Positions 23,870 to 32,839 of a DNA stretch of 64,000 nucleotides are shown piece after piece. A program made the position numbers and the translations under genes. Each line of letters starts with the position of its first letter. Position 1 is the stretch's first letter. The DNA lies in contig CAJUSG010000005.1 of NCBI GenBank assembly GCA_910589085.1, positions 25,746 to 89,745 of the forward strand, written 5' to 3'. Below the pieces are notes generated by a model, which did no database searches, was not told where the DNA came from, and saw only the letters and a list, made by a program, of their open reading frames with translations. Origin of the DNA: an uncultured Oscillospiraceae bacterium (GTDB taxonomy: Bacteria; Bacillota; Clostridia; Oscillospirales; Oscillospiraceae).

Positions 23870-24655
23870 ATGCCTAGAATATCTCAGGGTCAGACCGAGG
23901 AAAAAAATGTAAAAAGTATTGAGAAGGCTCTCAACATTCTCCTTCTCTTCTCCCAGGAGACAACGGAGCTGTCTCACACAGAAATCTCAAGGGCCATGGG
24001 CTGGAGCACCGCCACCACCTCCCGGCTGCTCAGCACCCTGCAAAACAAAGGATTTCTCATCCGTGATCCCTCCTCCGGAAAGTACTCCCTGGGCGGAGTC
24101 CTCTATTTTCTGGGGCAGATTGCGAAAAAGAGTGCCGACCTGAGCCAGATCTGCACTCCTATTTTGGAACATATTCGCGATGAAACCACGGAAACCGCCC
24201 ATGTGTTTATCCGTGACGGAATCCAGCGCATCTGTCTGGCGCAGGCGGAGGGAACCCAGAGTATACGCCAATCCACCAAGCTGGGCACAAAAGAGCCCAT
24301 CTGCTACGGGGCCACCGGCATTGTGCTGCTGGCCTTTCAAAAGCCGGAGGAGCTGGGGGTCTCCCTGTCTAAGCTGAAGGAATTCTGTAAGGAGCTCAAC
24401 CTTGAAACTCTGCTGATGAAGGTCGCCGCCGCCAGAGATCAGGGCTATTGGGTCAAAAAGGGGGATAAGGACGGCTCCCATGTGGGCTGTGTGGCCGCAC
24501 CGATCTACAATTCGGACGGCTCCGTCACCTCCTGCCTGGGTATCTCAACCCCCGAATTTCGGTTCCCGGACGATCCCAGCCACTTCGTTTCGTTGATTAA
24601 ACAGGGATCTAAGGAGATATCCCGTCAGCTCGGCTACCACGGCAGTTTCGATTGA
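23870..24655 (+). CDS. IclR-family transcriptional regulator
   Basis: A 261-residue regulator. The N-terminal winged helix is at about residues 12-75 (KSIEKALNILLLFSQ, then LSHTEISRAMGWSTATTSRL as recognition helix), and the C-terminal IclR ligand-binding domain is at about 85-255 (DGIQRICLAQAEGTQSIR; GVAAPIYNSDG-like segment near 210). ATG at 23870 is 9 nt after GGGAG. Divergent from the TRAP/CoA-transferase operon and sharing candidate operators with it, it most likely senses the imported acid or its CoA derivative. Confidence 0.9.
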   Translation: MPRISQGQTEEKNVKSIEKALNILLLFSQETTELSHTEISRAMGWSTATTSRLLSTLQNKGFLIRDPSSGKYSLGGVLYFLGQIAKKSADLSQICTPILEHIRDETTETAHVFIRDGIQRICLAQAEGTQSIRQSTKLGTKEPICYGATGIVLLAFQKPEELGVSLSKLKEFCKELNLETLLMKVAAARDQGYWVKKGDKDGSHVGCVAAPIYNSDGSVTSCLGISTPEFRFPDDPSHFVSLIKQGSKEISRQLGYHGSFD

Positions 24656-24660
24656 CAAAA

Positions 24661-24699
24661 CAGGGAAGGCCCCGCTGTCGGGTCCTTCCCTGTGCTTTT
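24661..24699. terminator. Convergent terminator between iclR and GT2
   Basis: CAGGGAAGG and CCTTCCCTG form a 9-bp stem; TTTT follows on both strands (TTTTG on minus, CTTTTA on plus). Confidence 0.75.
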
Positions 24700-24703
24700 A
24701 TCC

Positions 24704-25948
24704 TTACCTCCCGGGCAGCTGAGGGGCCATCGTCCGGGTATGCCGAATTTCCTTCCATACGGTGGTCTTTTTCCAGAAGCTGACGGCGGTGATCGGCAGC
24801 CATGTAAGGAGGAACAGCCAATAGGTACACAGGCCCTTCCACAGCCTGCGGTCCCACTTGCCCTCCATGGTAATGACAATCCCGGCGGCTGCGGTGGCAG
24901 TAAGGGCGGCCCAGGCGATATTGCCGCAGGCCCCCGCGATTCCCAGCGCCAGAGCCTGAACAACAGTCCTGCCCCCCAGGGCGGCGGTCATCGCGGTACA
25001 CATCAGTCCAGCCAGGGCTGACAGCTGATAGGCGGGCAGCAGCAGGGTGGCGCCCATGTCAAGGAGTGACAGACCGGGCTGTTCTCCCAGAGTTCTGGTC
25101 AGGGCGGGCAGATACGTCTCCGCCACCTGAAGGGTGCCGCTGCTCCACCGGCGGCGCTGGGTAAAGGACTGCTCCCAGGTGATGGGCTGCTCGTCATAGG
25201 TGACCGCCTTGGGCACCCAGGCCACCCGCTCCCCCGCCAGAACGGTCTGGACGGTAATCTCCAGGTCCTCGCTGATAGTCTCGGTGCGCCAGCCTCCCAG
25301 CCTGTCCAGCAGCTTCTGGGTCACCATAAAGCCGGTGCCGCCAATCATGGCCGATGTCCCCATTCCAGCCTTGCCCCCGTTGTGGAACCGGTCCATCATC
25401 CAATAGTAGATGGAGGAACAGCCGGAGACAGCGGTGTCGTAGGGGTTTTTGCTGTCCCGGTAGCCCTGGGCCGCCTGAACACCGGTCAGCCGGGCGTTGT
25501 TCATCTCCGCCAGAAAGCGGCTGTCCACTATGTTGTCCGCGTCAAATACCACCCAGGCGTCATACCGCCGGCCTCTGAGCCGGTTGTAGGCAAAGCGGAG
25601 GACCTCTCCCTTGCTTTTCACCGGCGCTGTGCACTCCAGCACCTTCGCCCCAAAGTTCCGTGCCGCCAGAGCGGTGTTGTCGGTACAGTTGTTGGGGATC
25701 ACCCACACATCATACAACTCCGCCGGGTAGTCCTGGGTAAGCAGGCTGTTAATTAGAGGGCCAATCACCAGCTCCTCATTTCGGGCGGCGACTAACACGG
25801 CAAATTTAGTCTGGGCCGGATGAAAACCATAATTCTTCGGCTTTCTCACAGAGGCCAGGCCGGAAACTAAATACCACAGCCCCCATAATGTCATCAACAC
25901 TCCCATTGTACCCGTCAGGGCCAGGGCGGCAGGAAACAGCCAATCCAT
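24704..25948 (-). CDS. Membrane GT2 family glycosyltransferase
   Basis: A 414-residue processive-type glycosyltransferase. There is one N-terminal helix (about 5-30), a cytoplasmic GT-A domain with VLVAARNEE, FDADN (DxD motif), SEDLEIT and the QRRRW product-binding motif, then three to four C-terminal helices. This is the arrangement of cellulose/hyaluronan/poly-GlcNAc-like synthases. AGGAGGAG precedes ATG 25948. The sugar and product are unknown; no accessory polymer genes are next to it. Confidence 0.88.
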   Translation of the reverse strand: MDWLFPAALALTGTMGVLMTLWGLWYLVSGLASVRKPKNYGFHPAQTKFAVLVAARNEELVIGPLINSLLTQDYPAELYDVWVIPNNCTDNTALAARNFGAKVLECTAPVKSKGEVLRFAYNRLRGRRYDAWVVFDADNIVDSRFLAEMNNARLTGVQAAQGYRDSKNPYDTAVSGCSSIYYWMMDRFHNGGKAGMGTSAMIGGTGFMVTQKLLDRLGGWRTETISEDLEITVQTVLAGERVAWVPKAVTYDEQPITWEQSFTQRRRWSSGTLQVAETYLPALTRTLGEQPGLSLLDMGATLLLPAYQLSALAGLMCTAMTAALGGRTVVQALALGIAGACGNIAWAALTATAAAGIVITMEGKWDRRLWKGLCTYWLFLLTWLPITAVSFWKKTTVWKEIRHTRTMAPQLPGR

Positions 25949-26083
25949 ATCCCGCTCCTCCTCTCGTCTGTTCTGACCACAGGATAACAGACCTTCTTTA
26001 AGGACAGAGCAGGATTAAAATTAAGATTTTATAAAAGTTTCCTTAATGCGGCAGCCCTCGACCGGAATTTACATTTTCTTCAT

Positions 26084-26112
26084 TTGACAAAAATGGCAAT
26101 TTCAGCTATACT
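26084..26112 (+). promoter_or_regulatory. Promoter of the OpuC-type operon
   Basis: TTGACA 26084-26089 and TATACT 26107-26112 with 17-bp spacing. The leader to the start codon at 26258 is about 140 nt and shows nothing I recognise. Confidence 0.8.
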
Positions 26113-26257
26113 ATGTTTAGTTATTATGTCAAGTTCTTCCATTCAGGTACACAGCCTTATCGGTTTATGTGGGCCGGCCGCAAGCTCGGCTCCTCTTTTT
26201 TATTATCCGGAAGAACTGGCAAGCAGGCACTCAGACGCCCCGGAAAAGGAGGTAACA

Positions 26258-27370
26258 TTGCTCAGATTCGATCACGTCAGTCTCACCTACGGAACCCAGA
26301 AAATCCTCAACGATATCTCATTTGAGATCCCGGAGGGGCAGTTCGCCGTCTTCATCGGCCCCTCCGGCTGCGGCAAAACCACCACCCTGAAGATGATTAA
26401 CCGCCTCATTCAGCCCGACGGCGGACACATCTACTTAAATGACAAGGATATTGCCGCAATCGACCGCTATGAGCTGCGGCGGCACACCGGCTATGTGATC
26501 CAGCAGATCGGCCTGTTCCCCAACATGACGGTGGCCCAAAACATCTGCGTGGTGCCCAAGCTGCTGAAATGGCCCAAGGACAAGTGCGACCAGATCGTCC
26601 GCGACCTGCTGGACATGGTGGAGCTGCCCTACGACCAGTACGCCCACAAATACCCCGGCGAGATGTCCGGAGGCCAGCAGCAGCGCATCGGTATTCTGCG
26701 GGCTCTGGCCGCCTCTCCTCCGGTGGTACTGATGGATGAGCCCTTCAGCGCCCTGGACCCCATGACCCGCCGCTCCCTTCAGCTGGAGGTAAAGACCCTC
26801 CAGCAAAAGCTGAACAAGACCATCATCTTTGTCACCCACGACATGGAGGAGGCCCTGGACCTGGCCGATGTCATTATCTTCATGAATCAGGGGGAGATCG
26901 TCCAGATCGCCCCCCCGGAGGAGATGCTGGAGAACCCCGCCACCGACCAGATTCGGGAGTTTTTGGGCAAGCACCAGTCCGGCCCCGACCCCGCCGGGCT
27001 GACGGTGGACCACTTCATGCGCACCGGCATCATCACCGTCAACCAGAATCGGGGGATCAACGAGTGCGTCAGCCGGATGCAGCACCACAACGTGGACACC
27101 CTGCTGGTGGTGGACGAAAATCGCCGCTATCAGGGCACGGTATCCATTGCCGACATCCGCCTCACCGGCCATGTAGTAAAGACCATCGGCCCCCTGGTGC
27201 GGTGCGCCACCCCCACCGTCCACGTGGGGGACAACGCCAAGGAGTGCTTTGAGCAGCTCATCTCCAGCGGCTTCCCCTACCTGGTGGTGCTGAAGGAGGA
27301 CGAGACGGTGGCTGGCATCGTCACCAAGACCAGCATGGCCTCCGCTATGGCGGAACAGCTGTGGGGGTGA
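26258..27370 (+). CDS. Osmoprotectant ABC transporter ATP-binding protein (OpuCA/ProV type)
   Basis: The 370-residue ATPase of a quaternary-amine transporter (glycine betaine, carnitine, choline). Walker A is GPSGCGKTT near residues 34-42, the signature is MSGGQQQRIGILRAL, Walker B is VVLMDEP, and the switch His is in FVTHDMEEA. Two CBS domains fill the C-terminal 120 residues (DHFMRTGIITVNQNRGINE; PTVHVGDNAKEC), which in OpuA-type proteins sense ionic strength or nucleotides. I chose TTG at 26258, 7 nt after GGAGG; no ATG is suitable. It is followed 4 nt later by the permease gene. Confidence 0.92.
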   Translation: MLRFDHVSLTYGTQKILNDISFEIPEGQFAVFIGPSGCGKTTTLKMINRLIQPDGGHIYLNDKDIAAIDRYELRRHTGYVIQQIGLFPNMTVAQNICVVPKLLKWPKDKCDQIVRDLLDMVELPYDQYAHKYPGEMSGGQQQRIGILRALAASPPVVLMDEPFSALDPMTRRSLQLEVKTLQQKLNKTIIFVTHDMEEALDLADVIIFMNQGEIVQIAPPEEMLENPATDQIREFLGKHQSGPDPAGLTVDHFMRTGIITVNQNRGINECVSRMQHHNVDTLLVVDENRRYQGTVSIADIRLTGHVVKTIGPLVRCATPTVHVGDNAKECFEQLISSGFPYLVVLKEDETVAGIVTKTSMASAMAEQLWG

Positions 27371-27374
27371 TGGA

Positions 27375-28007
27375 ATGAACGAGCTTCTTCTGTCCATCCT
27401 CCGGGCCGCCGCCGTCCACACCGGCTACACCCTGGTGTGCGTAGCCATCGGCTTTGTGCTGGGGCTGTTTCTGGGCATCGGACTGTCCCGGCTGCCCACC
27501 CTGTCCAGGTATCTGATCCCTCTGCTGTCCATTTTGAATACCGTACCCGGCATCGTCTTCATCGGCGTGCTGTACATCTTCACCGGCATGACCCCGGCCA
27601 CGGTAATTATCGCCCTGTCCATCTACGCCATGTTCCCGGTGCTGAAAAACACCGTTACCGGCCTGAGCGGCGTGGATGCGCAGTACAAGGAGGCCGCCCG
27701 TGGCTGCGGCATGAACCACTACCAGCGGCTGGTCCAGGTGGAGCTGCCCCTGGCCATGCCCACCATCATCGGCGGGCTGCGGCTGTCCGCCGTGTACACC
27801 GTCAGCTGGACGGTGCTGGCCGCCATGATCGGCCTGGGCGGGCTGGGCGACTTCGTATACAAAGGGGTCAGCTCCAACAATAACGCCCTGATCCTCCAGG
27901 GGGCCATTCCCGCCGCCATCCTGGCCCTGGCGCTGGGCGGACTGGTGGACGCCCTGCAAAAGCGGGTGGTCCCCAGGGGCCTGCGGAAAGGCGGGGCCGG
28001 GAAATGA
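27375..28007 (+). CDS. Osmoprotectant ABC transporter permease (OpuCB type)
   Basis: A 210-residue inner-membrane permease with about five to six helices and the coupling EAA loop (KEAARGCGMNHYQRLVQVELPLA, here split by eye as EAARGCGMNHY then PLAMP). The segment IPLLSILNTVPGIVFIG is typical of this family. ATG 27375 follows GGGGGTG, and its stop overlaps the next ATG by 4 bp (28004), so the two permease genes are coupled. Confidence 0.92.
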   Translation: MNELLLSILRAAAVHTGYTLVCVAIGFVLGLFLGIGLSRLPTLSRYLIPLLSILNTVPGIVFIGVLYIFTGMTPATVIIALSIYAMFPVLKNTVTGLSGVDAQYKEAARGCGMNHYQRLVQVELPLAMPTIIGGLRLSAVYTVSWTVLAAMIGLGGLGDFVYKGVSSNNNALILQGAIPAAILALALGGLVDALQKRVVPRGLRKGGAGK

Positions 28008-29536
28008 GTATTTCCATGATCTGGGACCACCTGTCCCTGGTGCTCTCTGCCCTTATCCTGGCCGTGGCCGCCGGGGTGCCCCTGGGCCTGCTGGCCTACC
28101 TCTTCCCCAAGGCTGGAAAAGTCCTCCTCTGGGTGGTGGACCTGATTCAGACCATCCCCGCCCTAGCCCTGCTGGGCGTTATTATGGTCATTACCGGGCC
28201 CGGGTCCCCCACCGCCATGATCGGCCTGGCCCTCTACTCCCTGCTGCCCATCGCCCGGAACACCTCCCTGGGCCTGTCCCAGGTGCCCGGCCACCTGAAG
28301 GAGGCCGCCGCCGGCATGGGGATGAGCCCAGCCTACCGCCTGCTCCATGTGGATATCCCCCTGTCCACCCCCATGCTGGTGACAGGCATCCGCATCGCCG
28401 CCGTCAACGCCATCGGCACCGCCGTCTTCGCCTCCTTTGTAGGGGGCGGCGGGCTGGGCGGGCTGTTCTACACCGCCATCCGCCAGCAGGATATGACCGC
28501 CCTGGTGGTGGGAACTCTGGTTCTCATGGCTATGGCCCTGGCGCTGGACGCCGGACTGGGCTGGGTGGAGCGGCGGATGTCCGGGACCCGCCGCAACAAG
28601 CTGCCCTTCCCCATAAAGGCGGCGGGGGGCGCGGCGCTGGCCCTGGCCAGCGTGGTCCTGGTGGTCTCCACCCTCCTGCCCAACAGCACCGAGGGCCGGC
28701 TCACCCTCTACGACGGGGACTACTCCGAGGTCAAGCTGATGCACGCAATGGTGGAACTGCTGGTGGAGGACAAAACCGACCTGGACGTGGTCATTCTGGA
28801 CCAGATGACCCAGGTGAACAACCACAACGAGCTGAAGGGGGCCAACCCCAGCTGCGACCTGATGTTCAGCTACGACGGCACGGTGCTCACCACCTTCCTG
28901 GGGCTGGACACCAGTGACATCCCAGAGGGCGAGACCCTGTACGACTTCGCCAACCGGGCGGTTCAGGAGCGGGAGGGCCTGCGGCTGCTGGGCAAGGTGG
29001 GGCTGAACAACACCTATTCCATCGGGGTCACCCAGAGCGTGATTGACCAGTACGGCGCGGCCCGGGTCTCCGACCTGATCCCCGTGGCTGGGGAGCTGGA
29101 TTTCGGCGCAGAACACGAGTTCTACACCGAAGAGGGCAGCATGAAGTACCAGCCCTTTGTGGACTTCTACGGCCTGCAGTTCAAGTCCGCCAAGCCGGTG
29201 GATGTGGTGCTGAAGTACAGCGCCGTGGAGAGTGGAGCCTTCGACGTGATGGTGGTCTACGCCACCGACGGCCTGAACAAGCGGGCCGGCCTCACCATTC
29301 TGGAGGACGACCTGGGCTTCTTCCCCGAGTACTACGGGGCCTTCCTGGTGCGGGAGGACCTGTTCTCCGACTTCTACGACACCGCCCCCAACCTGGAGCA
29401 GGTGCTGGAGCTCCTCACCGGCCAGGTGAGCAGTGAGGACATGGTGGAGCTGACCTACGCTGTGGATGTGGATGGCCGGCCAGTGGCCGAGGTGGCCCAC
29501 GCTTTTCTGGTGTCCAAAGGCCTGCTGACCGCATAG
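28004..29536 (+). CDS. Osmoprotectant permease fused to substrate-binding domain (OpuCC)
   Basis: A 510-residue fusion. Residues 1-205 are a second permease domain (VDLIQTIPALALLGVIM; coupling loop KEAAAGMGMSPAYRL). One more hydrophobic helix at about 207-225 follows, and about 235-510 is an OpuAC-type binding domain exposed outside the cell (FDVMVVYATDGLNKR; LGFFPEYYGAFLVR). Fusions of this sort are known in Gram-positive and lactic bacteria and tether the receptor to the pore. Together with 26258 and 27375 this makes a complete transporter. Confidence 0.9.
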   Translation: MSISMIWDHLSLVLSALILAVAAGVPLGLLAYLFPKAGKVLLWVVDLIQTIPALALLGVIMVITGPGSPTAMIGLALYSLLPIARNTSLGLSQVPGHLKEAAAGMGMSPAYRLLHVDIPLSTPMLVTGIRIAAVNAIGTAVFASFVGGGGLGGLFYTAIRQQDMTALVVGTLVLMAMALALDAGLGWVERRMSGTRRNKLPFPIKAAGGAALALASVVLVVSTLLPNSTEGRLTLYDGDYSEVKLMHAMVELLVEDKTDLDVVILDQMTQVNNHNELKGANPSCDLMFSYDGTVLTTFLGLDTSDIPEGETLYDFANRAVQEREGLRLLGKVGLNNTYSIGVTQSVIDQYGAARVSDLIPVAGELDFGAEHEFYTEEGSMKYQPFVDFYGLQFKSAKPVDVVLKYSAVESGAFDVMVVYATDGLNKRAGLTILEDDLGFFPEYYGAFLVREDLFSDFYDTAPNLEQVLELLTGQVSSEDMVELTYAVDVDGRPVAEVAHAFLVSKGLLTA

Positions 29537-29618
29537 GACATCCTCTCCCCCGCATATGGTAAGACAAACCAATTCCGCCCGCTGGGCAGGAATTGATATC
29601 ACACTTGGGGGAATGGGT

Positions 29619-29852
29619 ATGGACACCAGGATCGCGGAGCTGCGGTATAAGGAGGTCATCAGCGTGGAGGACGGGACCCGCTACGGCTACGTGGGGGACA
29701 TGGAGGTGGACCTGGAGAGCGGCCAGGTCCGGGCCCTGGTGGTCCCCGGCCGCCGGCGGTTCTTCGGCCTGCTGGGCCGGGAGGAGGACAAGGTCATCCC
29801 CTGGTCCGCCGTAAAGCGTTTTGGAGAAGACATTATTTTAGTGGAACAGTAA
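29619..29852 (+). CDS. YlmC/YmxH-family PRC-barrel protein
   Basis: A 77-residue protein with the pattern MDTRIAELRYKEVISVEDG, then YVGDMEVDLESGQVRALVVPG and VIPWSAVKRFGEDIILVE, which is the short PRC-barrel YlmC/YmxH family seen in spore-forming Clostridia. Its role is unclear; B. subtilis relatives are tied to sporulation. ATG 29619 is preceded by GGGGGA; ATG at 29613 is also possible. It stands alone after the transporter operon and before a terminator hairpin. Confidence 0.85.
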   Translation: MDTRIAELRYKEVISVEDGTRYGYVGDMEVDLESGQVRALVVPGRRRFFGLLGREEDKVIPWSAVKRFGEDIILVEQ

Positions 29853-29856
29853 CGAG

Positions 29857-29885
29857 TAAGGCTCCGCCGTTTGGGCGGAGCCTTA
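29857..29885. terminator. Convergent terminator hairpin
   Basis: TAAGGCTCCGCC and GGCGGAGCCTTA form a 12-bp perfect stem between the YlmC-like gene and the converging gene at 29888. The following U-runs are weak. Confidence 0.65.
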
Positions 29886-29887
29886 TC

Positions 29888-30712
29888 CTATTCTGTCAAA
29901 TTTATATAGAAAAAGTAGCTTGCGGTGCCTCCATAGCCGCTGTCCGTGTCCCAGCCAGCCTGGACCTCATAGATATATCCCCCCGGCTTCAGCGCGATTT
30001 CATACCCGTTTACCGCCACCTCTTCTCCCTCCGCAGAGGGCTCGCCCCAGTGCGCATCACTCCAGCGGCGCACGCTTAGAATCTCGTCGGGCTCCTCCAT
30101 AAAGCGCAGCACAGCGGCCGAATCCGTCGTCTCCAGCGCGGGCTGGAGATCCTTCTGGTATTCCAGGGGGTGCCCGCCGCAGGCCTGTATTCCCTCACTG
30201 GTCCCATTCTGGTCTATGCGCTGCCAGGAATAGGAGCCTTGCAGAGCCTGGTGGGAGGTCATGTCACTGACCACTGCCAGCGCCGGGGGCTCCTCCATCA
30301 CCAGAACAGTGTCCTCCCGCTCCAGCAGACTGTTGGCATACTGGCTCAGGGCCTCACAGGGCTCATACTTCGTCCGATACCCCACCCCATCAAGGACCAG
30401 AAAGGGGTTGTAGGCCATCACCTCGGTCTGTGTGCCGTCCGACATGGTCACGTTGAAGACGACTCCCTGCCCGCTATACTCCCGAAAGGAATTGTCCTCC
30501 CGGTAAATTACCACGTCCTCCAAATAGTCCGCCAGCTCCTTGAGCTCTACGATCTGGACTGTCCTGTCCGGCGGCGTCAGGCGCACTGTGGCCGATACCA
30601 TGTCCGCAGCGCTCAAATTCTGGAAGGGCTTCCTGCCTCCCAAGATCAGCATCGCTGCCCCCAGCAGCAGTACAGCCGCCCCTGTCCCCAGCATGATTCC
30701 GGTTTTTCTCAT
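29888..30712 (-). CDS. Hypothetical membrane-anchored extracytoplasmic protein
   Basis: A 274-residue protein I do not recognise. A single N-terminal helix (about 4-26, GIMLGTGAAVLLLGAAMLIL) would hold it in the membrane with the rest outside. A central region has MVSATVRLTPPDRTVQIVEL, and the C-terminal part (LKPGGYIYEVQAGWD, GGTASYFFYINL) looks like a compact beta domain. AAGGAGGAG precedes ATG 30712; earlier in-frame ATGs have no ribosome-binding site. It is convergent with the YlmC-like gene and downstream of the radical SAM gene with about 80 bp between. Confidence 0.7.
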   Translation of the reverse strand: MRKTGIMLGTGAAVLLLGAAMLILGGRKPFQNLSAADMVSATVRLTPPDRTVQIVELKELADYLEDVVIYREDNSFREYSGQGVVFNVTMSDGTQTEVMAYNPFLVLDGVGYRTKYEPCEALSQYANSLLEREDTVLVMEEPPALAVVSDMTSHQALQGSYSWQRIDQNGTSEGIQACGGHPLEYQKDLQPALETTDSAAVLRFMEEPDEILSVRRWSDAHWGEPSAEGEEVAVNGYEIALKPGGYIYEVQAGWDTDSGYGGTASYFFYINLTE

Positions 30713-30791
30713 GTTATGCTCCTCCTTTTTCCGGATGTTTTGTCCCCGCTCACTTATATAGACGCAAAAAATACCGGACCGTTCCGTTTTT

Positions 30792-31727
30792 TTACAGATG
30801 CCGCAGATTGACCCGGTACTCCCGCAGGTCGTCTTCCTTCGCCGTCTCAATAATCTTATCCAGCGCCGCGGCGAGGGCCTCCTTGTCCTCTGGCAGGGTT
30901 CCTTGGAACTGAAATGCGTTTGACGCGCCTAAAGCGGCAAATTGGGTGGGGATTTCCAGGTTTTGCAGTAAAGTGCGAATCTCTCTGTATTTTTCCAGCT
31001 CACTCTCCTCCCGCCAGCTGCCCCGCTGAATCTCCTGATAGAGCTCCGATTCCGGGTAAATGGTCAGCATGTTGACCCCAATGAGCGTCGGGTGGAGCTG
31101 ATTGCACACATCGGCAGTTGCTTTCGCGCCAATCTCACTCCGGCCAGCGCCGGAAATACCCACCAGGTAGAAAAAGCTGTAATGAATCCCCGCCTGATCC
31201 AACCGCTGGCATTGCTTCACAATATCTGCCGCAGTATAGCCCTTATTCATAAATTTCAGAGCTTCATTATCGCCGGTTTCAATCCCGATGGTCAGGCCGT
31301 CATACCCGGCCTGGCGGAGAGCCGCCAACTCTTCGTCCGACTTCAGCGTCACATCCGTGACCCGCGCAAAGCACCCTATGGTTTTGATTGAGGGGAGATA
31401 TTGCCGGATCAAATCAGCGATTGTCATAAGCCGCTCATACTTCAATACAAAGGGATTGGCTCCGGTCAAAAAAGCCCGCCGGATGTGCTCCGGCCTGGGC
31501 AGTCCCTGCAGACGGGCTCTTAGCAGGGAAATGGGGTCTGTACTCCACAGCTGGGCCTCCTGTAAATCACTCTCAATGTCCTCCAGGGGAGACATTCTGA
31601 ATTTGAAGGGCAGATCCTTATAGAGCGTACAGAATTTACATTGGTGGTGGGTACAGCCCGCCGTTACCTCAAGCAGCAGCGAGGACGCCTCGTAGGGCGG
31701 CCTCCATATTGTTCCAGTGTAGTGCAT
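30792..31727 (-). CDS. Radical SAM protein (B12-independent, YgiQ/HemN-like)
   Basis: A 311-residue radical SAM enzyme. The cluster motif is GCTHHQCKFC near residues 24-33 (C-x4-C-x2-C spacing, as in the GCSHNKCTFC subgroup). Later motifs are FLTGANPF and GLTIGIETGDNEAL, typical of the TIM barrel that binds S-adenosylmethionine. ATG 31727 follows GGAGG by 7 nt. The substrate is unknown. The gene is divergent from an HxlR regulator with a perfect palindrome between them, suggesting redox- or electrophile-responsive expression. Confidence 0.87.
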   Translation of the reverse strand: MHYTGTIWRPPYEASSLLLEVTAGCTHHQCKFCTLYKDLPFKFRMSPLEDIESDLQEAQLWSTDPISLLRARLQGLPRPEHIRRAFLTGANPFVLKYERLMTIADLIRQYLPSIKTIGCFARVTDVTLKSDEELAALRQAGYDGLTIGIETGDNEALKFMNKGYTAADIVKQCQRLDQAGIHYSFFYLVGISGAGRSEIGAKATADVCNQLHPTLIGVNMLTIYPESELYQEIQRGSWREESELEKYREIRTLLQNLEIPTQFAALGASNAFQFQGTLPEDKEALAAALDKIIETAKEDDLREYRVNLRHL

Positions 31728-31776
31728 GACATTACCTCCTTGTTTTTTTGCCATTATATCACGGTATATGGAAAAT

Positions 31777-31832
31777 AAAAGTACGGTACTTTTTTATAGT
31801 ACCTTGTTTTTATATCGCAGCGGCGATATAAT
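31777..31832 (+). promoter_or_regulatory. hxlR promoter and palindromic operator
   Basis: AAAAGTAC-G-GTACTTTT (31777-31793) is a perfect palindrome; GGTAC...GTACC (31785-31803) overlaps it. TTGTTT (31804-31809) and TATAAT (31827-31832), 17 bp apart, form the plus-strand promoter. A regulator on the palindrome could act on both divergent genes. Confidence 0.65.
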
Positions 31833-31852
31833 GTCATCAGGAGGTTTTGAAC

Positions 31853-32185
31853 ATGAGGAAAACAGAAACAGCAATCCAACGCTGCAAAACTATGTCAACC
31901 CTTCAAAAAATTTTGGGCGGCAAGTGGAAACTTGAAATTCTCTATTATATAGCCTTTCAGGACATTCACAGGTTTGGCGCTCTGCGCCGCCAGCTCGGTG
32001 AAATAACCGAGTCCTCCCTGACAAAACAGCTCCGGGAATTAGAGGCCGACGGATTTCTGATCCGGCACGACTTCAAAGAAATTCCTCCGCATGTGGAATA
32101 TACCCTGTCTGATTTGGGCCAGAGCTTCATGGACGTCATTAACTACATGAAAAGCTGGGGAGATCAGAATTTGCCGGGTGAATAA
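31853..32185 (+). CDS. HxlR-family regulator (with radical SAM gene)
   Basis: A 110-residue winged-helix regulator with the family opening RCKTMSTLQKILGGKWKLEIL, here RCKT then GGKWKLEILYY, the FGALRRQLGEITESSLTKQL recognition region and an EADGFL turn. The N-terminal Cys is the position used for thiol sensing in relatives such as HypR and YodB. AGGAGG is 8 nt before ATG 31853. It is divergent from the radical SAM gene. Confidence 0.9.
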   Translation: MRKTETAIQRCKTMSTLQKILGGKWKLEILYYIAFQDIHRFGALRRQLGEITESSLTKQLRELEADGFLIRHDFKEIPPHVEYTLSDLGQSFMDVINYMKSWGDQNLPGE

Positions 32186-32230
32186 AAGGGTTTAAATCGC
32201 ACCGGGAGAGACCCTCCCGGCGCAGTCATC

Positions 32231-32743
32231 TCAAAGGATTTCGACCAATTCGCTCACCGGGATTCGCGTCTGACTGTGCCGCTCCGGGTCGGTGAAGCTC
32301 TCTCCGGCGTAGCCAATCACCAGGATGTTAATTGGCTCCAGATTGGCGGGAAGATCAAACTCTTGGCGCAGAACATCCGGTTTGAAGTAGCACACCCATA
32401 CACTGCCCAGCCCCAGCTCCGTAGCCTGAAGCATCATGTGGTCGGTCAGAATGGAGGCGTCAATATCACCGGTCTGCTTCCGGTCAAAGGGCCGCACCCA
32501 CGCCTTGCTGCGGTCGGCGCAGATGATGATGGCCAGGGGCGCGCCGTAGATGTTGGCAGCCTTGCCGATCTTCGCCAGCCCCTCCTCGCTCTGTACGGCG
32601 ATCAGATGTACCGGCTGAAGGTTGGCGGCGGTGGGGGCCACATGCGCGGCCTCCAAAATCTTTTCCAGCTTCTCTGGCTCTACTCTTCGGTCGGTGTAGC
32701 TGCGGATGGAGCAGCGTGTCTTTGCGATAGTAATAAAGTCCAT
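32231..32743 (-). CDS. Nitroreductase-family FMN oxidoreductase
   Basis: A 170-residue NAD(P)H:FMN-type nitroreductase. The first FMN contact region is KTRCSIRSYTDRRV, followed by AAHVAPTAANLQPVHL. The central DASILTDHMMLQATELGLGSVWV and the C-terminal ILVIGYAGES are family features. ATG 32743 follows AAAGGA; the frame upstream overlaps the divergent hxlR promoter and is not coding. Such enzymes reduce quinones or nitro compounds, consistent with control by the neighbouring HxlR protein. Confidence 0.9.
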   Translation of the reverse strand: MDFITIAKTRCSIRSYTDRRVEPEKLEKILEAAHVAPTAANLQPVHLIAVQSEEGLAKIGKAANIYGAPLAIIICADRSKAWVRPFDRKQTGDIDASILTDHMMLQATELGLGSVWVCYFKPDVLRQEFDLPANLEPINILVIGYAGESFTDPERHSQTRIPVSELVEIL

Positions 32744-32839
32744 AATATTTTGTCCTTTCTGAATAATCTGATGGCCGTAAATCAGAAGCGCCATCTGCCA
32801 TGATTTTAGCAACATCCAAAAATCTTCACAAGATCGCAC

